Assembly (NCBI GenBank): GCA_026005035.1
Contig: BPKH01000004.1
Coordinates: forward strand, 1-64,000
Direction: 5' to 3'
DNA from: Porticoccaceae bacterium
GTDB lineage: Bacteria > Pseudomonadota > Gammaproteobacteria > Pseudomonadales > Porticoccaceae
Length of the DNA: 64,000 bases
In this document: positions 28,010-41,240 of the stretch, in pieces
Numbering within the stretch: position 1 is the first letter of the stretch
Layout of the letters: every line of letters begins with the position of its first letter
Position numbers and translations under genes: made by a program
The notes under the pieces: model-generated
The model's database searches: none
Told to the model about the DNA's origin: nothing
Seen by the model: the letters and a program-made list of their open reading frames with translations, nothing else

Positions 28010-29162
28010 TTATAGGCCGTGCGGGGGTTCGCGCCGCGGGGCGAGGCAGCAATGGGCGATGAGTCGCTCGAGGAGGCTGAGCGCCGGCGGGATCTGCGCC
28101 AGGGCGAGGTACTCGTCCGGTTGGTGGGCCTGGGCGATCTCGCCGGGGCCGAGCACCGTCACGTCGAGGCCGAGCCGGGAGAAAAAGGGCGCCTCGGTGG
28201 CGAAGGCCACCGCCGTGGGCTCGGCCCCGCTCAGTTGGCGGCAGAGGTGGAGGAGTTCCCCCTCTGCCGAAAAGGGGGGAATGCCGCGGCAGTCCACTAC
28301 CACCCGGGTCCCCTCTGGTTCCCCGAGGGGGGTCAAGCGCTCGCGCAGCAGGGCGGCCAACTGGTCGACGTCCGTGCCGGGCAGGGGGCGGATCTCGAAG
28401 TCGAGTCGGCAATGGCCGCAGATCCGATTGAAGTTGTCGCCCCCGCGGATGGCTCCCAGGTTGAGGGTCGGGTGGGGCACGGCGAAGGCGGGGGAGGATT
28501 GGCACTCTGCCAGCTCGCGGCGCAGGGCGAGGAGCTCGGCGAGGATTCGCGCCATGGTGTCCAGGGCGCTGCGCCCCAGGGCGGGGTCGCTGGAGTGGCC
28601 ACTTTGCCCCTCCACCTCCACCCGCGCCACCAGGATTCCCTTGTGCATGGACACCGGTTTCAAACCGGTGGGCTCGCCGATCAGGGCGCGGCGGCCCAGC
28701 GGCGGGCCAGCGGCCACCAGCGCCTGGGCGCCGGCCATGGAGGATTCCTCGTCGGCGGTGGCCACCAGGTAGAGGGGTTCCCGAAAGGGCTCGCCTCCGC
28801 ACCGCCTCGAAGGCGGCGATGGCGAGGGCGAAAAAGCTCTTCATGTCGGCGGTGCCGAGACCGTAGATGCGCCCGTCGCGGACCTCGGCGCGGAAGGGGT
28901 CGCTGCTCCACAGCGCTTCGTCGCAGGGTACCGTGTCGCTGTGGCCGGCCAACACCAACCCGCCCGGACCGCTCCCGTAGCGCGCCACCAGGTTGGCCTT
29001 GCGGGGGTCGGCGAGCGGCTGCACCTCTACGGCAAAGCCGAGGTCGTCGAGCCACTGGGCGAGGAGCTCGATGCAGGGGCGGTTGCCCTGGTCGAGGCGC
29101 GGGTCGGGACTGCTGATGGTGTTGATGGCCACCAGCCGGCGGATCCGTTCGAGGACGTCCAT
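28010..29162 (-). pseudogene. argE: Acetylornithine deacetylase, interrupted by one frameshift
   Basis: Two reading frames together give a full-length ArgE. Residues 1-123 run from the ATG at 29162 (LAGHSDTVP, LGTADMKSFFA) to about 28794. The remainder (ATADEESSMAG, HKGILVARVEVEGQSGHSSD, AHQPDEYLALAQ) runs in a frame shifted by one base to the TAA at 28010. Total length is 1153 bases, one more than 384 codons; removing one base near 28793-28799 restores a 383-residue protein, the normal length, reading through ARRxPFREPLYLVATADEE. All metal-binding and catalytic motifs are otherwise intact, so this is either a very recent mutation or a sequencing error. If real, arginine synthesis would need another route, such as ArgJ, to release ornithine. 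Confidence 0.85.
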
Positions 29163-29203
29163 GGCGTCAGTGTACGGTGCCGGTCGCTCGGGGCAAGTCG
29201 CGG

Positions 29204-29231
29204 TTGCCAACGGAGGGCCGTCCCCTACAAT
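29204..29231 (+). promoter_or_regulatory. Sigma-70-type promoter for the gspE-like/glnE operon
   Basis: TTGCCA (29204-29209) and TACAAT (29226-29231) are separated by 16 bases, each matching consensus at five of six positions. The ATG of the ATPase gene is 28 bases further on. The site lies in the 96-base gap between this gene and divergent argE. Confidence 0.55.
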
Positions 29232-29258
29232 CGCCCCCAGTGGCACAGGGAGTGGACG

Positions 29259-31025
29259 ATGGCGGAGGCGGCGCGGCTTCTCGATCTCCCGGGACTCGTC
29301 AAGGCCCTGGTGGCCGACGGGCGCATCGCGCGCGGCGAGGCCCGCCGCGTGCTGGCTCGGGAGCGCTCGCCCGAGGAGGCCGCGCTGCATCCCCTCACCT
29401 ATCTCGCCGCCCAGGAATTGCCCGACCGGCACCGTCCGGGGCGCGTGCTCGACGCCGCCGCGCTCGCCGCCTGGCTCGCCGAAAAGGCGGGCCTTCCCCT
29501 CTGGCACATCGATCCTTTGAAGATGGATCTGGCGGCGGTCACTTCCATCATGTCCTACGAGTTCGCGCGCCGCCACGACATTCTCTGTGTCGCGGCCAGC
29601 GACGAAGAGGTGGTGGTGGCCACTGCCCAGCCCTTCGCCGTCCGGGAGTGGTTGCCGGCCATCCGCCAGGTGGCCCGCCGCCCGGTGCGGGTGGTCTTCG
29701 CCGATCCGGCGGAACTCGGCAAGTACAGGGTGGAGTTTTACGCCCTGGCCCGCTCGGTGCGCGGGGCCGGCGCCCAGGGGCAGGGGGAGCGCGCCCGCTC
29801 GGGCCAGGTGGGTGCCCTTCTGGAATTGCGCGGGGTGGGGGAACCGGACGCCCAGGACCAGCACATCGTCCGCCTGGTGGACTGGCTCCTCCAGTACGCC
29901 TTCGAGCAGCGCGCCAGCGACATCCACCTGGAGCCCCGCCGGGAGGTGGGGCGGGTGCGCTTTCGCATCGACGGGGTGCTCCACCGGGTCTACGAACTGC
30001 CCGCCGGGGTCGCCCTGGCGATGACCAGTCGCCTGAAGATCCTGGCGGGGATGAACGTCGCCGAGCGGCGCCGGCCCCAGGACGGGCGCCTCAAGACCCG
30101 CTCGCCGGCGGGCAGGGAGGTGGAGCTGCGCCTCTCCAGCCTGCCCACCGCCTTCGGCGAAAAGCTGGTGGTCCGCATCTTCGACCCCGACGTGCTGGTG
30201 CGCAGTTTCCGCGAGCTCGGCCTCGACGGCGACGACCTCGCCCGCTGGCAGGCGATGGTCGGGCGGCCCCACGGCCTGGTGCTCGTCACCGGGCCCACCG
30301 GCTCGGGCAAGACCACCACCCTCTATTCCACCTTGCGCCAGCTGGCCACGGAGGAGGTGAACGTCAGCACCGTCGAAGATCCCATCGAGATGGTGGTGGA
30401 CGCCTTCAACCAGACCCAGGTTCACCCCGCCATCGGCCTCGACTTCGCCGCCGGCATCCGCACCCTGTTGCGCCAGGATCCGGACATCATCATGGTGGGC
30501 GAGATCCGCGACCGGGAGACCGCCCAGATGGCGATCCAGGCGGCGCTCACCGGCCACCTGGTGCTCTCCACGCTGCACACCAACGACGCCCCCACGGCGG
30601 TGAGCCGGCTGCGCGACCTGGGAATTCCCGACCACCTGATCGCCGCCACCCTCAACGGCGTGATGGCCCAGCGCCTGGTGCGCCTGCTCTGCCCTTCGTG
30701 CAAGCGGGAAGCGCCTGCGGACCCCGCCGCCTGGCGCCAACTGGTGGGCGAGGGCGGACCGCCGCCGCCGGCGCACTTCGCCCTGGCCGACGGCTGCCTG
30801 GAGTGTCGCAACACCGGCTACCTGGGGCGGCGCGGGATCTTCGAGATCCTGGTGGTGGACGCCGCGGAGCGCCAGCTGATCGGCGCGGGGGTGGAAGTGC
30901 ACCGGCTGCGGGCGGAAGCGGCTCGGCGCGGCATGCGCTCGCTGCGCCTGGCGGGCGCGGCGGTGGTGGCGGCGGGGCTCACCTCGGTGGCCGAGGTGTT
31001 GCGGGTGACCGCCGACCATGGCTGA
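29259..31025 (+). CDS. GspE/PilB-family secretion ATPase
   Basis: This 588-residue assembly-type ATPase has an N-terminal GspE domain (about 1-150) and a central ATPase with Walker A GPTGSGKTTT (about 346-355), DPIEMVVDAFNQ, the Walker B DIIMVGEIRD and the His box LVLSTLHTND. A zinc-binding cysteine set (CPSCKRE and CLECRNTGYLGRRGIFEI) lies near 485-530. Such proteins power type II secretion or type IV pilus extension. No gspF, gspD or pilC gene is nearby, so its machine is unknown. Its last 8 bases overlap the glnE start, suggesting coupling. Confidence 0.88.
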   Translation: MAEAARLLDLPGLVKALVADGRIARGEARRVLARERSPEEAALHPLTYLAAQELPDRHRPGRVLDAAALAAWLAEKAGLPLWHIDPLKMDLAAVTSIMSYEFARRHDILCVAASDEEVVVATAQPFAVREWLPAIRQVARRPVRVVFADPAELGKYRVEFYALARSVRGAGAQGQGERARSGQVGALLELRGVGEPDAQDQHIVRLVDWLLQYAFEQRASDIHLEPRREVGRVRFRIDGVLHRVYELPAGVALAMTSRLKILAGMNVAERRRPQDGRLKTRSPAGREVELRLSSLPTAFGEKLVVRIFDPDVLVRSFRELGLDGDDLARWQAMVGRPHGLVLVTGPTGSGKTTTLYSTLRQLATEEVNVSTVEDPIEMVVDAFNQTQVHPAIGLDFAAGIRTLLRQDPDIIMVGEIRDRETAQMAIQAALTGHLVLSTLHTNDAPTAVSRLRDLGIPDHLIAATLNGVMAQRLVRLLCPSCKREAPADPAAWRQLVGEGGPPPPAHFALADGCLECRNTGYLGRRGIFEILVVDAAERQLIGAGVEVHRLRAEAARRGMRSLRLAGAAVVAAGLTSVAEVLRVTADHG

Positions 31026-33939
31026 AGCCGCGGCCGCCTCCCGCTCCCTCGCTCTGCCGCCGCGGCTTGCGACGCGCGCCGCGGCGCGCCTCGCCGCCTT
31101 CGCCGAGCGCCACCCCGCGGCCGGTGCCGACCTGGCCCGCCGGGCGGCGGCCGATCCCGCCTTCGCCGCCCAACTGCACTTCCTGTGGGCGTTGAGTTCT
31201 TTCGTTTACGAGGCCTGTCTGGCCGAGCCCGAGCTCCTCGGCGAACTCGCCGACGGGGGCGACCTGTTCGCCCCCTATCCGCCCGGCACCTACGAGACCC
31301 GCCTGGCGCAGCACCTGGCGGGGATCGCCGACGAGGCGGCGCTGGGGCGCGCGCTGCGCCGCCTGCGGCGGCGGGAGATGGTGCGCCTGGTGTGGCGCGC
31401 CTTCACCGGCCTCGCTCCCCTGGAGGAGACCATGGCCGAGCTCACCGCCCTGGCCGAGGCCGCCATCCGCGGCGCCCTGGAAGTGCTCGAGCGACTTGCC
31501 CGGGCCGAGTACGGGGTTCCCCTGGGGCGGGAAAGCGGGCGGCCCCAGCGGCTCGTGGTGGTGGCCATGGGCAAGCTGGGCGCCGGCGAGCTCAACCTCT
31601 CCTCCGACGTCGACCTCATCTTCGCCTATCCCGAAGAGGGCACCACCGCCGGCGGCCGGCGGGAACTTTCCAACCAGGAGTTCTTCACCCGCCTCGGCCA
31701 GCGGTTGATCCGCGCCCTCGATGCGCCCACCGCCGACGGCTTCGCCTTCCGGGTCGACCTGCGGCTGCGCCCCTGGGGGGACAGCGGTCCCCTGGTGGCG
31801 AGCTTCGACGCCCTCGAGCACTACTACGAAACCCAGGGCCGCGACTGGGAGCGCTACGCCATGGTCAAGGCCCGGGTGGTGGCGGGCGAACCCGAGGCGG
31901 GGCGGCGGCTCGAGGAGATTCTCGCGCCCTTCACCTTCCGCCGCTACCTCGACTATTCGGCCATCGAATCCCTGCGCGAACTGAAGGCGCGGATCGAGCG
32001 GGAGGTAGCGCGCGGAAGCGGCGACGACATCAAGCGGGGCGCGGGGGGAATCCGCGAAGTGGAGTTCGTGGCCCAGGCCTTCCAGCTGATCCGCGGCGGC
32101 CGCGACCGGCGCTTCCGCGACCCCTCCCTGCGCCGCATCCTCGAGTTGCTCGCGGCCGAGGGGCTCCTGCCCGCCGAGGAGGCGGAGGGCCTGTGGCGCG
32201 CCTACGCCTTCCTGCGCCGCACCGAACACGTCCTCCAGGGGCGGGCCGACCGGCAGACCCAGCGACTGCCGGAGGATCCCGAGGAGCGGGAGGAGGTGGC
32301 CGTGGCCCTGGGGTTTCCCGACTGGGCGACGTTTCGTGCCCACCTCGATGCGCACCGCGCCCTGGTGCGGCGGGTGTTCGCCGGAGTGGTGGCGGGGGAG
32401 GCAGAGGGGCGAGGGGAGGTGGACCCGGGGGCGACCGACGCCTGGCGGCTCGCCGCCGACCCCGAGCGCCTGGCGGCGGCGCTCGCGGAACTGGGGTTCG
32501 GGCGGTCCGGCGAGCTCGCCCCTCGCCTCGCCGCCCTGGCCGGCGCCCGGGGGCTGCCGGCGACCGCGCGGGGGCGCCTCGACCGGCTCATGCCGGCGCT
32601 CCTCGCCCGCTGTGCGGCCCACGCCGCCGCCGACACCGCCCTCGAGCGGACCCTGCCGCTCGTCGAGGCGGTGGCCAAGCGCAGCGCCTACCTCCTGCTT
32701 CTCGCCGAAAACCCCAAGGCGCTCGAGCAACTGGTGCGGCTGTGCGCCGCCAGCCGCTGGATCGCCGAACAGATCGCCCGCCACCCGGCGCTGTTGGACG
32801 AACTCCTCGATCCCCGCACCCTCTACACCGCGGTGGACAAGGCGGCGATGCGGCAGGAATTGCGCCGCCAGCTGCTCTCGTTGCCGGCGGACGACCTGGA
32901 GGGGCTGATGGAGGCTTTGCGCTACTTCCGCCGCGCCCACGCCCTGCGCATCGCCGCCTGCGAGGTGGAGGGGACCCTGCCGCTGATGAAGGCCTCCGAC
33001 AACCTCACCTGGCTCGCCGAGGTGATCCTCGAACAGGTGCTGGAGAGCGCGCGCCGCTGGATCGAAGCGCGCCACGGCCGGCCGGGGCGGGGCGACGGGG
33101 GGGACGAACCGCAGTTCCTGGTGGTGGGCTACGGGAAACTGGGGGGGATCGAGCTCGGCCACCAGTCGGATCTGGATCTCGTCTTTCTCCACGACGCCGA
33201 TCCGCAGCGCTCCTCAGACGGCCCCAAACCCTTGGACAACGGTTCCTACTTCGTGCGCCTCGCCCAGCGGATGATCCACCTCCTCACCATCCGCACCGCC
33301 GGCGGCGAACTCTACGAGGTGGACACCCGCCTGCGGCCGAACGGCAACGCCGGCCTCCTGGTCACCGGTCTGGAGGCCTTCCGGCGCTACCAGCTGCGGG
33401 AGGCCTGGACCTGGGAGCACCAGGCGCTGGTGCGAGCCCGCCCGGTGGCGGGGGGCGAGCGGCTCGCGGCCGCCTTTGCCGAGGTGCGCCGGGAGGTGCT
33501 CTGCCTGCCGCGCGACCCGCGCACGCTTGCCCGCGAGGTGGTGGAGATGCGCGCCAAGATGCGCGCCCACTTGGGCCTCGACGAGGGACGTCGGGCGGCG
33601 GGCGAATTCCACCTCAAGCAGGACCCGGGGGGGCTCGTGGACATCGAGTTCCTGGTCCAGTACCTGGTGCTCCGCCACGCCCATGCTGAGCCCCGGCTGG
33701 TGGACTTCACCGACAACATGCGCCTCCTCGACACCCTGGGCGCTCTGGGCATCCTGCCCGCGGAGGAGGTGGCCGACCTGCAGGGCGCGTTCTTGGAATA
33801 CCGCAGCCTCCTCCACCGCCGCGCTCTGGACGGCGCGGGGCCGGTGCTGGCGGGAGCCGAAGCGGCGGCCTTGGCGCCCTGGCGCAAGCGGGTGGAGGCG
33901 CTGTGGGAGCGCCACCTGGGAGGGGTCACACCGGCGTGA
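31018..33939 (+). CDS. glnE: Bifunctional glutamine synthetase adenylyltransferase/deadenylase
   Basis: The 973-residue enzyme adds or removes AMP on the glutamine synthetase tyrosine in response to PII. It has duplicated nucleotidyltransferase domains: the deadenylase half with LNLSSDVDLIFAYPEEG (about 192-208), the adenylylase half with LGHQSDLDLVFLHD (about 712-725), and RVDLRLRPWGDSG/EVDTRLRPNGNAG motifs after each. Its target GlnA is encoded at 49795-51201 and retains the modification motif. The 3' end overlaps convergent ilvE by 14 bases. Confidence 0.96.
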   Translation: MAEAAAASRSLALPPRLATRAAARLAAFAERHPAAGADLARRAAADPAFAAQLHFLWALSSFVYEACLAEPELLGELADGGDLFAPYPPGTYETRLAQHLAGIADEAALGRALRRLRRREMVRLVWRAFTGLAPLEETMAELTALAEAAIRGALEVLERLARAEYGVPLGRESGRPQRLVVVAMGKLGAGELNLSSDVDLIFAYPEEGTTAGGRRELSNQEFFTRLGQRLIRALDAPTADGFAFRVDLRLRPWGDSGPLVASFDALEHYYETQGRDWERYAMVKARVVAGEPEAGRRLEEILAPFTFRRYLDYSAIESLRELKARIEREVARGSGDDIKRGAGGIREVEFVAQAFQLIRGGRDRRFRDPSLRRILELLAAEGLLPAEEAEGLWRAYAFLRRTEHVLQGRADRQTQRLPEDPEEREEVAVALGFPDWATFRAHLDAHRALVRRVFAGVVAGEAEGRGEVDPGATDAWRLAADPERLAAALAELGFGRSGELAPRLAALAGARGLPATARGRLDRLMPALLARCAAHAAADTALERTLPLVEAVAKRSAYLLLLAENPKALEQLVRLCAASRWIAEQIARHPALLDELLDPRTLYTAVDKAAMRQELRRQLLSLPADDLEGLMEALRYFRRAHALRIAACEVEGTLPLMKASDNLTWLAEVILEQVLESARRWIEARHGRPGRGDGGDEPQFLVVGYGKLGGIELGHQSDLDLVFLHDADPQRSSDGPKPLDNGSYFVRLAQRMIHLLTIRTAGGELYEVDTRLRPNGNAGLLVTGLEAFRRYQLREAWTWEHQALVRARPVAGGERLAAAFAEVRREVLCLPRDPRTLAREVVEMRAKMRAHLGLDEGRRAAGEFHLKQDPGGLVDIEFLVQYLVLRHAHAEPRLVDFTDNMRLLDTLGALGILPAEEVADLQGAFLEYRSLLHRRALDGAGPVLAGAEAAALAPWRKRVEALWERHLGGVTPA

Positions 33940-34921
33940 GCCAGCCGTATCGGTCTTCGGCGAGTCCCGTCTGGATGTCGGTGAGCGCTTGGCGCAGGCG
34001 GGCGGTCACCGGACCTTCGGTGCCGCGGCCCACCGGGTACTCCCGGCCCCGGTAGACCAGGGTGCCCACCGCCGTCAGCACTGCGGCGGTGCCCGACAGG
34101 GCCGCCTCGCAGTGGGGCTTGGCGGCCCGCTCCAAGAGTTCCGCCACGGTCAGGTCGCGCTCTTCCACCGCGAGGCCGAGATCCCTGGCCAGGGTGAGGA
34201 TCGAATCGCGGGTCACCCCGTGCAGGAAGCTGGAGTCCAGGGCCTTGGTGATCAGGGTGTCGCCGTCGATCAGCAGGAAGTTGGCCGCACCCGTCTCCTG
34301 GACGTCGCCGCCGGGACAGAAGAGCACCTGTTGCACGCCGTGCTCCCGCGCCGCGCGCAGGGTGGGGCCGAGCGCCGAGGCGTAGTTGCCGCCGCTTTTG
34401 ACCATGCCCATGTGGGGGGCGCAGCGCAACATCTCCTCCTCCACCAGGATGCGCAGGGCGGGGGTATCTTCGGCAAAGTAGCGGCCCACCGGCGAGAGCA
34501 GCACGTACAGGCAGGAGGTACGGGAGGGCGAGGCGGCCTTGCCGATGGCCGGCTCGGTGCCGATGTGGGTCGGGCGGATGTACATCGAACCGGGCGGGGT
34601 GGGCACCTGCTCCCGGTAGCGGGCCACCAGATCGACGATCATCCGCCCGGTGAGCGCCTCGTCCACCGGCGGCAGGGCGAGCAGGCGGCTGCTCTCGGCG
34701 AGGCGCGCCAGGTTGCGGTCGAGGCGGAAGATCTTCACCGAGCCGTCGGGGTGGCGAAAGGCCTTCAGGCCCTCGAAACAGGTGCTGGCGTAGTGGAGGA
34801 CGTGGGCGCCGGGGTGGATGACCAGCCGATCGGAAGGGGCGAACTGCGGCTCGCTCCAGCGCTCTCCGTCGTACCAGGAGACGATCATTTCCGGTATGAA
34901 GCGGGTGCCGAACGCGGTCAT
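33926..34921 (-). CDS. ilvE: Branched-chain amino acid aminotransferase
   Basis: The product is a class IV PLP aminotransferase of 331 residues interconverting valine, leucine and isoleucine with their 2-oxo acids. FEGLKAFRHPDG (about 50-61), YIRPTHIGTEPAIG and the PLP-lysine segment GMVKSGGNYASAL (about 170-182) are characteristic of the larger BCAT type. The ATG at 34921 is favoured, although an in-frame ATG 11 codons later would also give a complete enzyme. On its strand TAGAAT (34969-34974) is a possible -10. Confidence 0.93.
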   Translation of the reverse strand: MTAFGTRFIPEMIVSWYDGERWSEPQFAPSDRLVIHPGAHVLHYASTCFEGLKAFRHPDGSVKIFRLDRNLARLAESSRLLALPPVDEALTGRMIVDLVARYREQVPTPPGSMYIRPTHIGTEPAIGKAASPSRTSCLYVLLSPVGRYFAEDTPALRILVEEEMLRCAPHMGMVKSGGNYASALGPTLRAAREHGVQQVLFCPGGDVQETGAANFLLIDGDTLITKALDSSFLHGVTRDSILTLARDLGLAVEERDLTVAELLERAAKPHCEAALSGTAAVLTAVGTLVYRGREYPVGRGTEGPVTARLRQALTDIQTGLAEDRYGWLTPV

Positions 34922-35009
34922 CGGAATGCGCCTCCCGGCGAGAGCCCAGCGTTGGGGAGAAGGCGGAGATTCTAGGGCCGCTCGGACCAAAAGGAAACGG
35001 GTGGGGCGA

Positions 35010-35036
35010 CTTGAAACAGCCCTGCGCGCCCCAATC
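35010..35036 (+). promoter_or_regulatory. Sigma-32 (heat-shock) promoter for grpE
   Basis: CTTGAAA (35010-35016) and CCCCAATC (35029-35036) are separated by 12 bases, close to the RpoH consensus CTTGAAA-N11-16-CCCCAT. The grpE start is 36 bases downstream of the -10 element. Confidence 0.75.
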
Positions 35037-35071
35037 ATCGGCAACGTGTCTACAGCTGGAGTGGAAGGGTC

Positions 35072-35671
35072 GTGGCCAAAGACCAGGAAAATCACGGTGT
35101 CGGCAATTCCGCCGAAAATCCCGAGCAGGCGGCCCCCGCGGGGGAGGCGGCCGCGCCAGAGCCGTCCACCGCCCCGGCGGCCGGCCAGGATGCCGAGGCG
35201 CTGGCCCGGGAGGTGGCCGCCCTGCGGGAAGAGCTCTTGCGCGCCCACGCCGACATGCAGAACGTGCGCCGCCGCGCCGAGCGGGACGCCGAGCAGGCGC
35301 GCCGCTACGCCCTCGAGAAATTCGCGGCGGAGCTGTTGGCGGTGGTGGACAACCTGGAGCGGGCGGTGGCTGCCATCGACGCCGACGGCAACGAATTCGG
35401 GGCGGTGGCGGAAGGCGTCCGCCTCACCTTGAAGAGCTTTCTCGACGTCTTGGCGCGCCACCACATCGAGCCCATCGATCCGCGCGGGGCACCCTTCGAT
35501 CCCGAGCGCCATCAGGCGATGACCGTGGTGCCGCGGGACGACGTGCCGCCCAACACCGTGCTCGACGTCTACCAGAAGGGGTACCTGCTCAACGGGCGCC
35601 TGTTGCGGCCCGCGCTGGTGGCCGTGGCGCAAGCGCCCGAGGGGCGGGGTGGGGCGGCGGAAGGCTCTTGA
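35072..35671 (+). CDS. grpE: GrpE, nucleotide exchange factor of DnaK
   Basis: The 199-residue protein has a disordered Ala/Pro/Glu-rich N-terminus (1-45), a long coiled coil with ELLRAHADMQNVRRRAERD (about 52-70) and the C-terminal beta-wing (RGAPFDPERHQAM, NTVLDVYQKGYLLNGRLLRPALV). It releases ADP from DnaK. The GTG at 35072 follows GGAGTGGAAGGG. The gene starts the heat-shock operon grpE-dnaK-dnaJ. Confidence 0.95.
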   Translation: MAKDQENHGVGNSAENPEQAAPAGEAAAPEPSTAPAAGQDAEALAREVAALREELLRAHADMQNVRRRAERDAEQARRYALEKFAAELLAVVDNLERAVAAIDADGNEFGAVAEGVRLTLKSFLDVLARHHIEPIDPRGAPFDPERHQAMTVVPRDDVPPNTVLDVYQKGYLLNGRLLRPALVAVAQAPEGRGGAAEGS

Positions 35672-35695
35672 AATCCGCCCGGGGGGCGCAATATA
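35667..35695 (+). promoter_or_regulatory. Second sigma-32-like promoter, in front of dnaK
   Basis: CTTGAAA (35667-35673) spans the grpE stop codon. After 13 bases comes CGCAATATA (35687-35695), seven of nine matches to the RpoH -10 CCCCATATA. Transcription would begin about 40 bases before dnaK, allowing extra dnaK-dnaJ mRNA. The -10 lies in the loop of the hairpin at 35678-35705. Confidence 0.55.
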
Positions 35696-35705
35696 GCTCC
35701 CCGGG
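35678..35705 (+). other. Intercistronic hairpin between grpE and dnaK
   Basis: CCCGGGGGGC and GCTCCCCGGG can form a 10-bp stem (one G-U pair) around an 8-base loop. No T-run follows, so it is not an intrinsic terminator. In the full-length transcript it could serve as a processing or stability element. Confidence 0.5.
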
Positions 35706-35744
35706 GACGGCGCGAGAATTCACGAATCAGCGGAGAACACCACC

Positions 35745-37679
<1,935 letters not shown>

Positions 37680-37702
37680 CCCCTCGGCGATACGGCGATG
37701 CA

Positions 37703-37730
37703 GGGGAGGCTGGGGCGACCCGGCCTCCCC
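37703..37730 (+). other. Intercistronic hairpin between dnaK and dnaJ
   Basis: GGGGAGGC (37703-37710) pairs with GCCTCCCC (37723-37730). The stem continues inward through a U-G and three G-C pairs to a GCGA tetraloop of the GNRA class, giving about 12 bp. There is no T-run. It may protect the dnaK 3' end or lower dnaJ expression relative to dnaK. Confidence 0.55.
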
Positions 37731-37743
37731 GCCGTGCCCTTGA

Positions 37744-40970
<3,227 letters not shown>

Positions 40971-41054
40971 CGCGCAATCCAAAGGGGGGTCGAGGGAGCG
41001 CCCATTCTACCCGCCCGCGCGGCGCGGCGCCGCGATCTGGCGCACGTTTGGCGC

Positions 41055-41084
41055 TGGACAGGAACGCTCGCCATCCCGTACAAT
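41055..41084 (+). promoter_or_regulatory. Sigma-70-type promoter for carAB
   Basis: TGGACA (41055-41060, five of six) and TACAAT (41079-41084, five of six) are separated by 18 bases. The start point would be near 41091, leaving a leader of about 150 bases before carA that contains the peptide and terminator described below. Confidence 0.6.
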
Positions 41085-41134
41085 CGACGTCCGGGTCGGG
41101 GTGCGCCGAAGACCTCGAATCGCCGGAAGAATCA

Positions 41135-41161
41135 ATGGGTTCGATTCGCAAGACGAGATGA
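41135..41161 (+). CDS. Putative carA leader peptide, 8 residues
   Basis: ATG GGT TCG ATT CGC AAG ACG AGA TGA encodes [14 protein letters not shown] (41125-41130) is a ribosome site at suitable spacing. Two of eight codons are arginine, one being AGA, which is rare in this GC-rich sequence. The stop codon falls inside the left arm of the terminator hairpin. Translation is inferred from the layout, not shown. Confidence 0.45.
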   Translation: MGSIRKTR

Positions 41162-41186
41162 AGTGGCGATTCATCTCGTTTTTTTT
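41150..41186 (+). terminator. Intrinsic terminator in the carA leader (attenuator)
   Basis: CGAGATGAA (41154-41162) and TTCATCTCG (41170-41178) form a perfect 9-bp stem with a 7-base loop, followed by eight T residues (41179-41186). A-U pairs extend the stem at its base. It lies about 90 bases downstream of the predicted start and about 55 before carA, so it would stop carAB transcription unless prevented. Confidence 0.82.
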
Positions 41187-41240
41187 GAACCCCGACAACC
41201 CCATCTCCGCCCCAGGAGCACAGCACCAGGAGGTCCACCG

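Noticed and set aside
29195-31025. Type II secretion gene cluster
   Set aside because: Only the ATPase is present. Neighbours are arg, gln and ilv genes, with no gsp or pil structural genes adjacent.
35678-35705. Terminator between grpE and dnaK
   Set aside because: No U-tract follows the stem, and the loop contains the -10 of a probable sigma-32 promoter.
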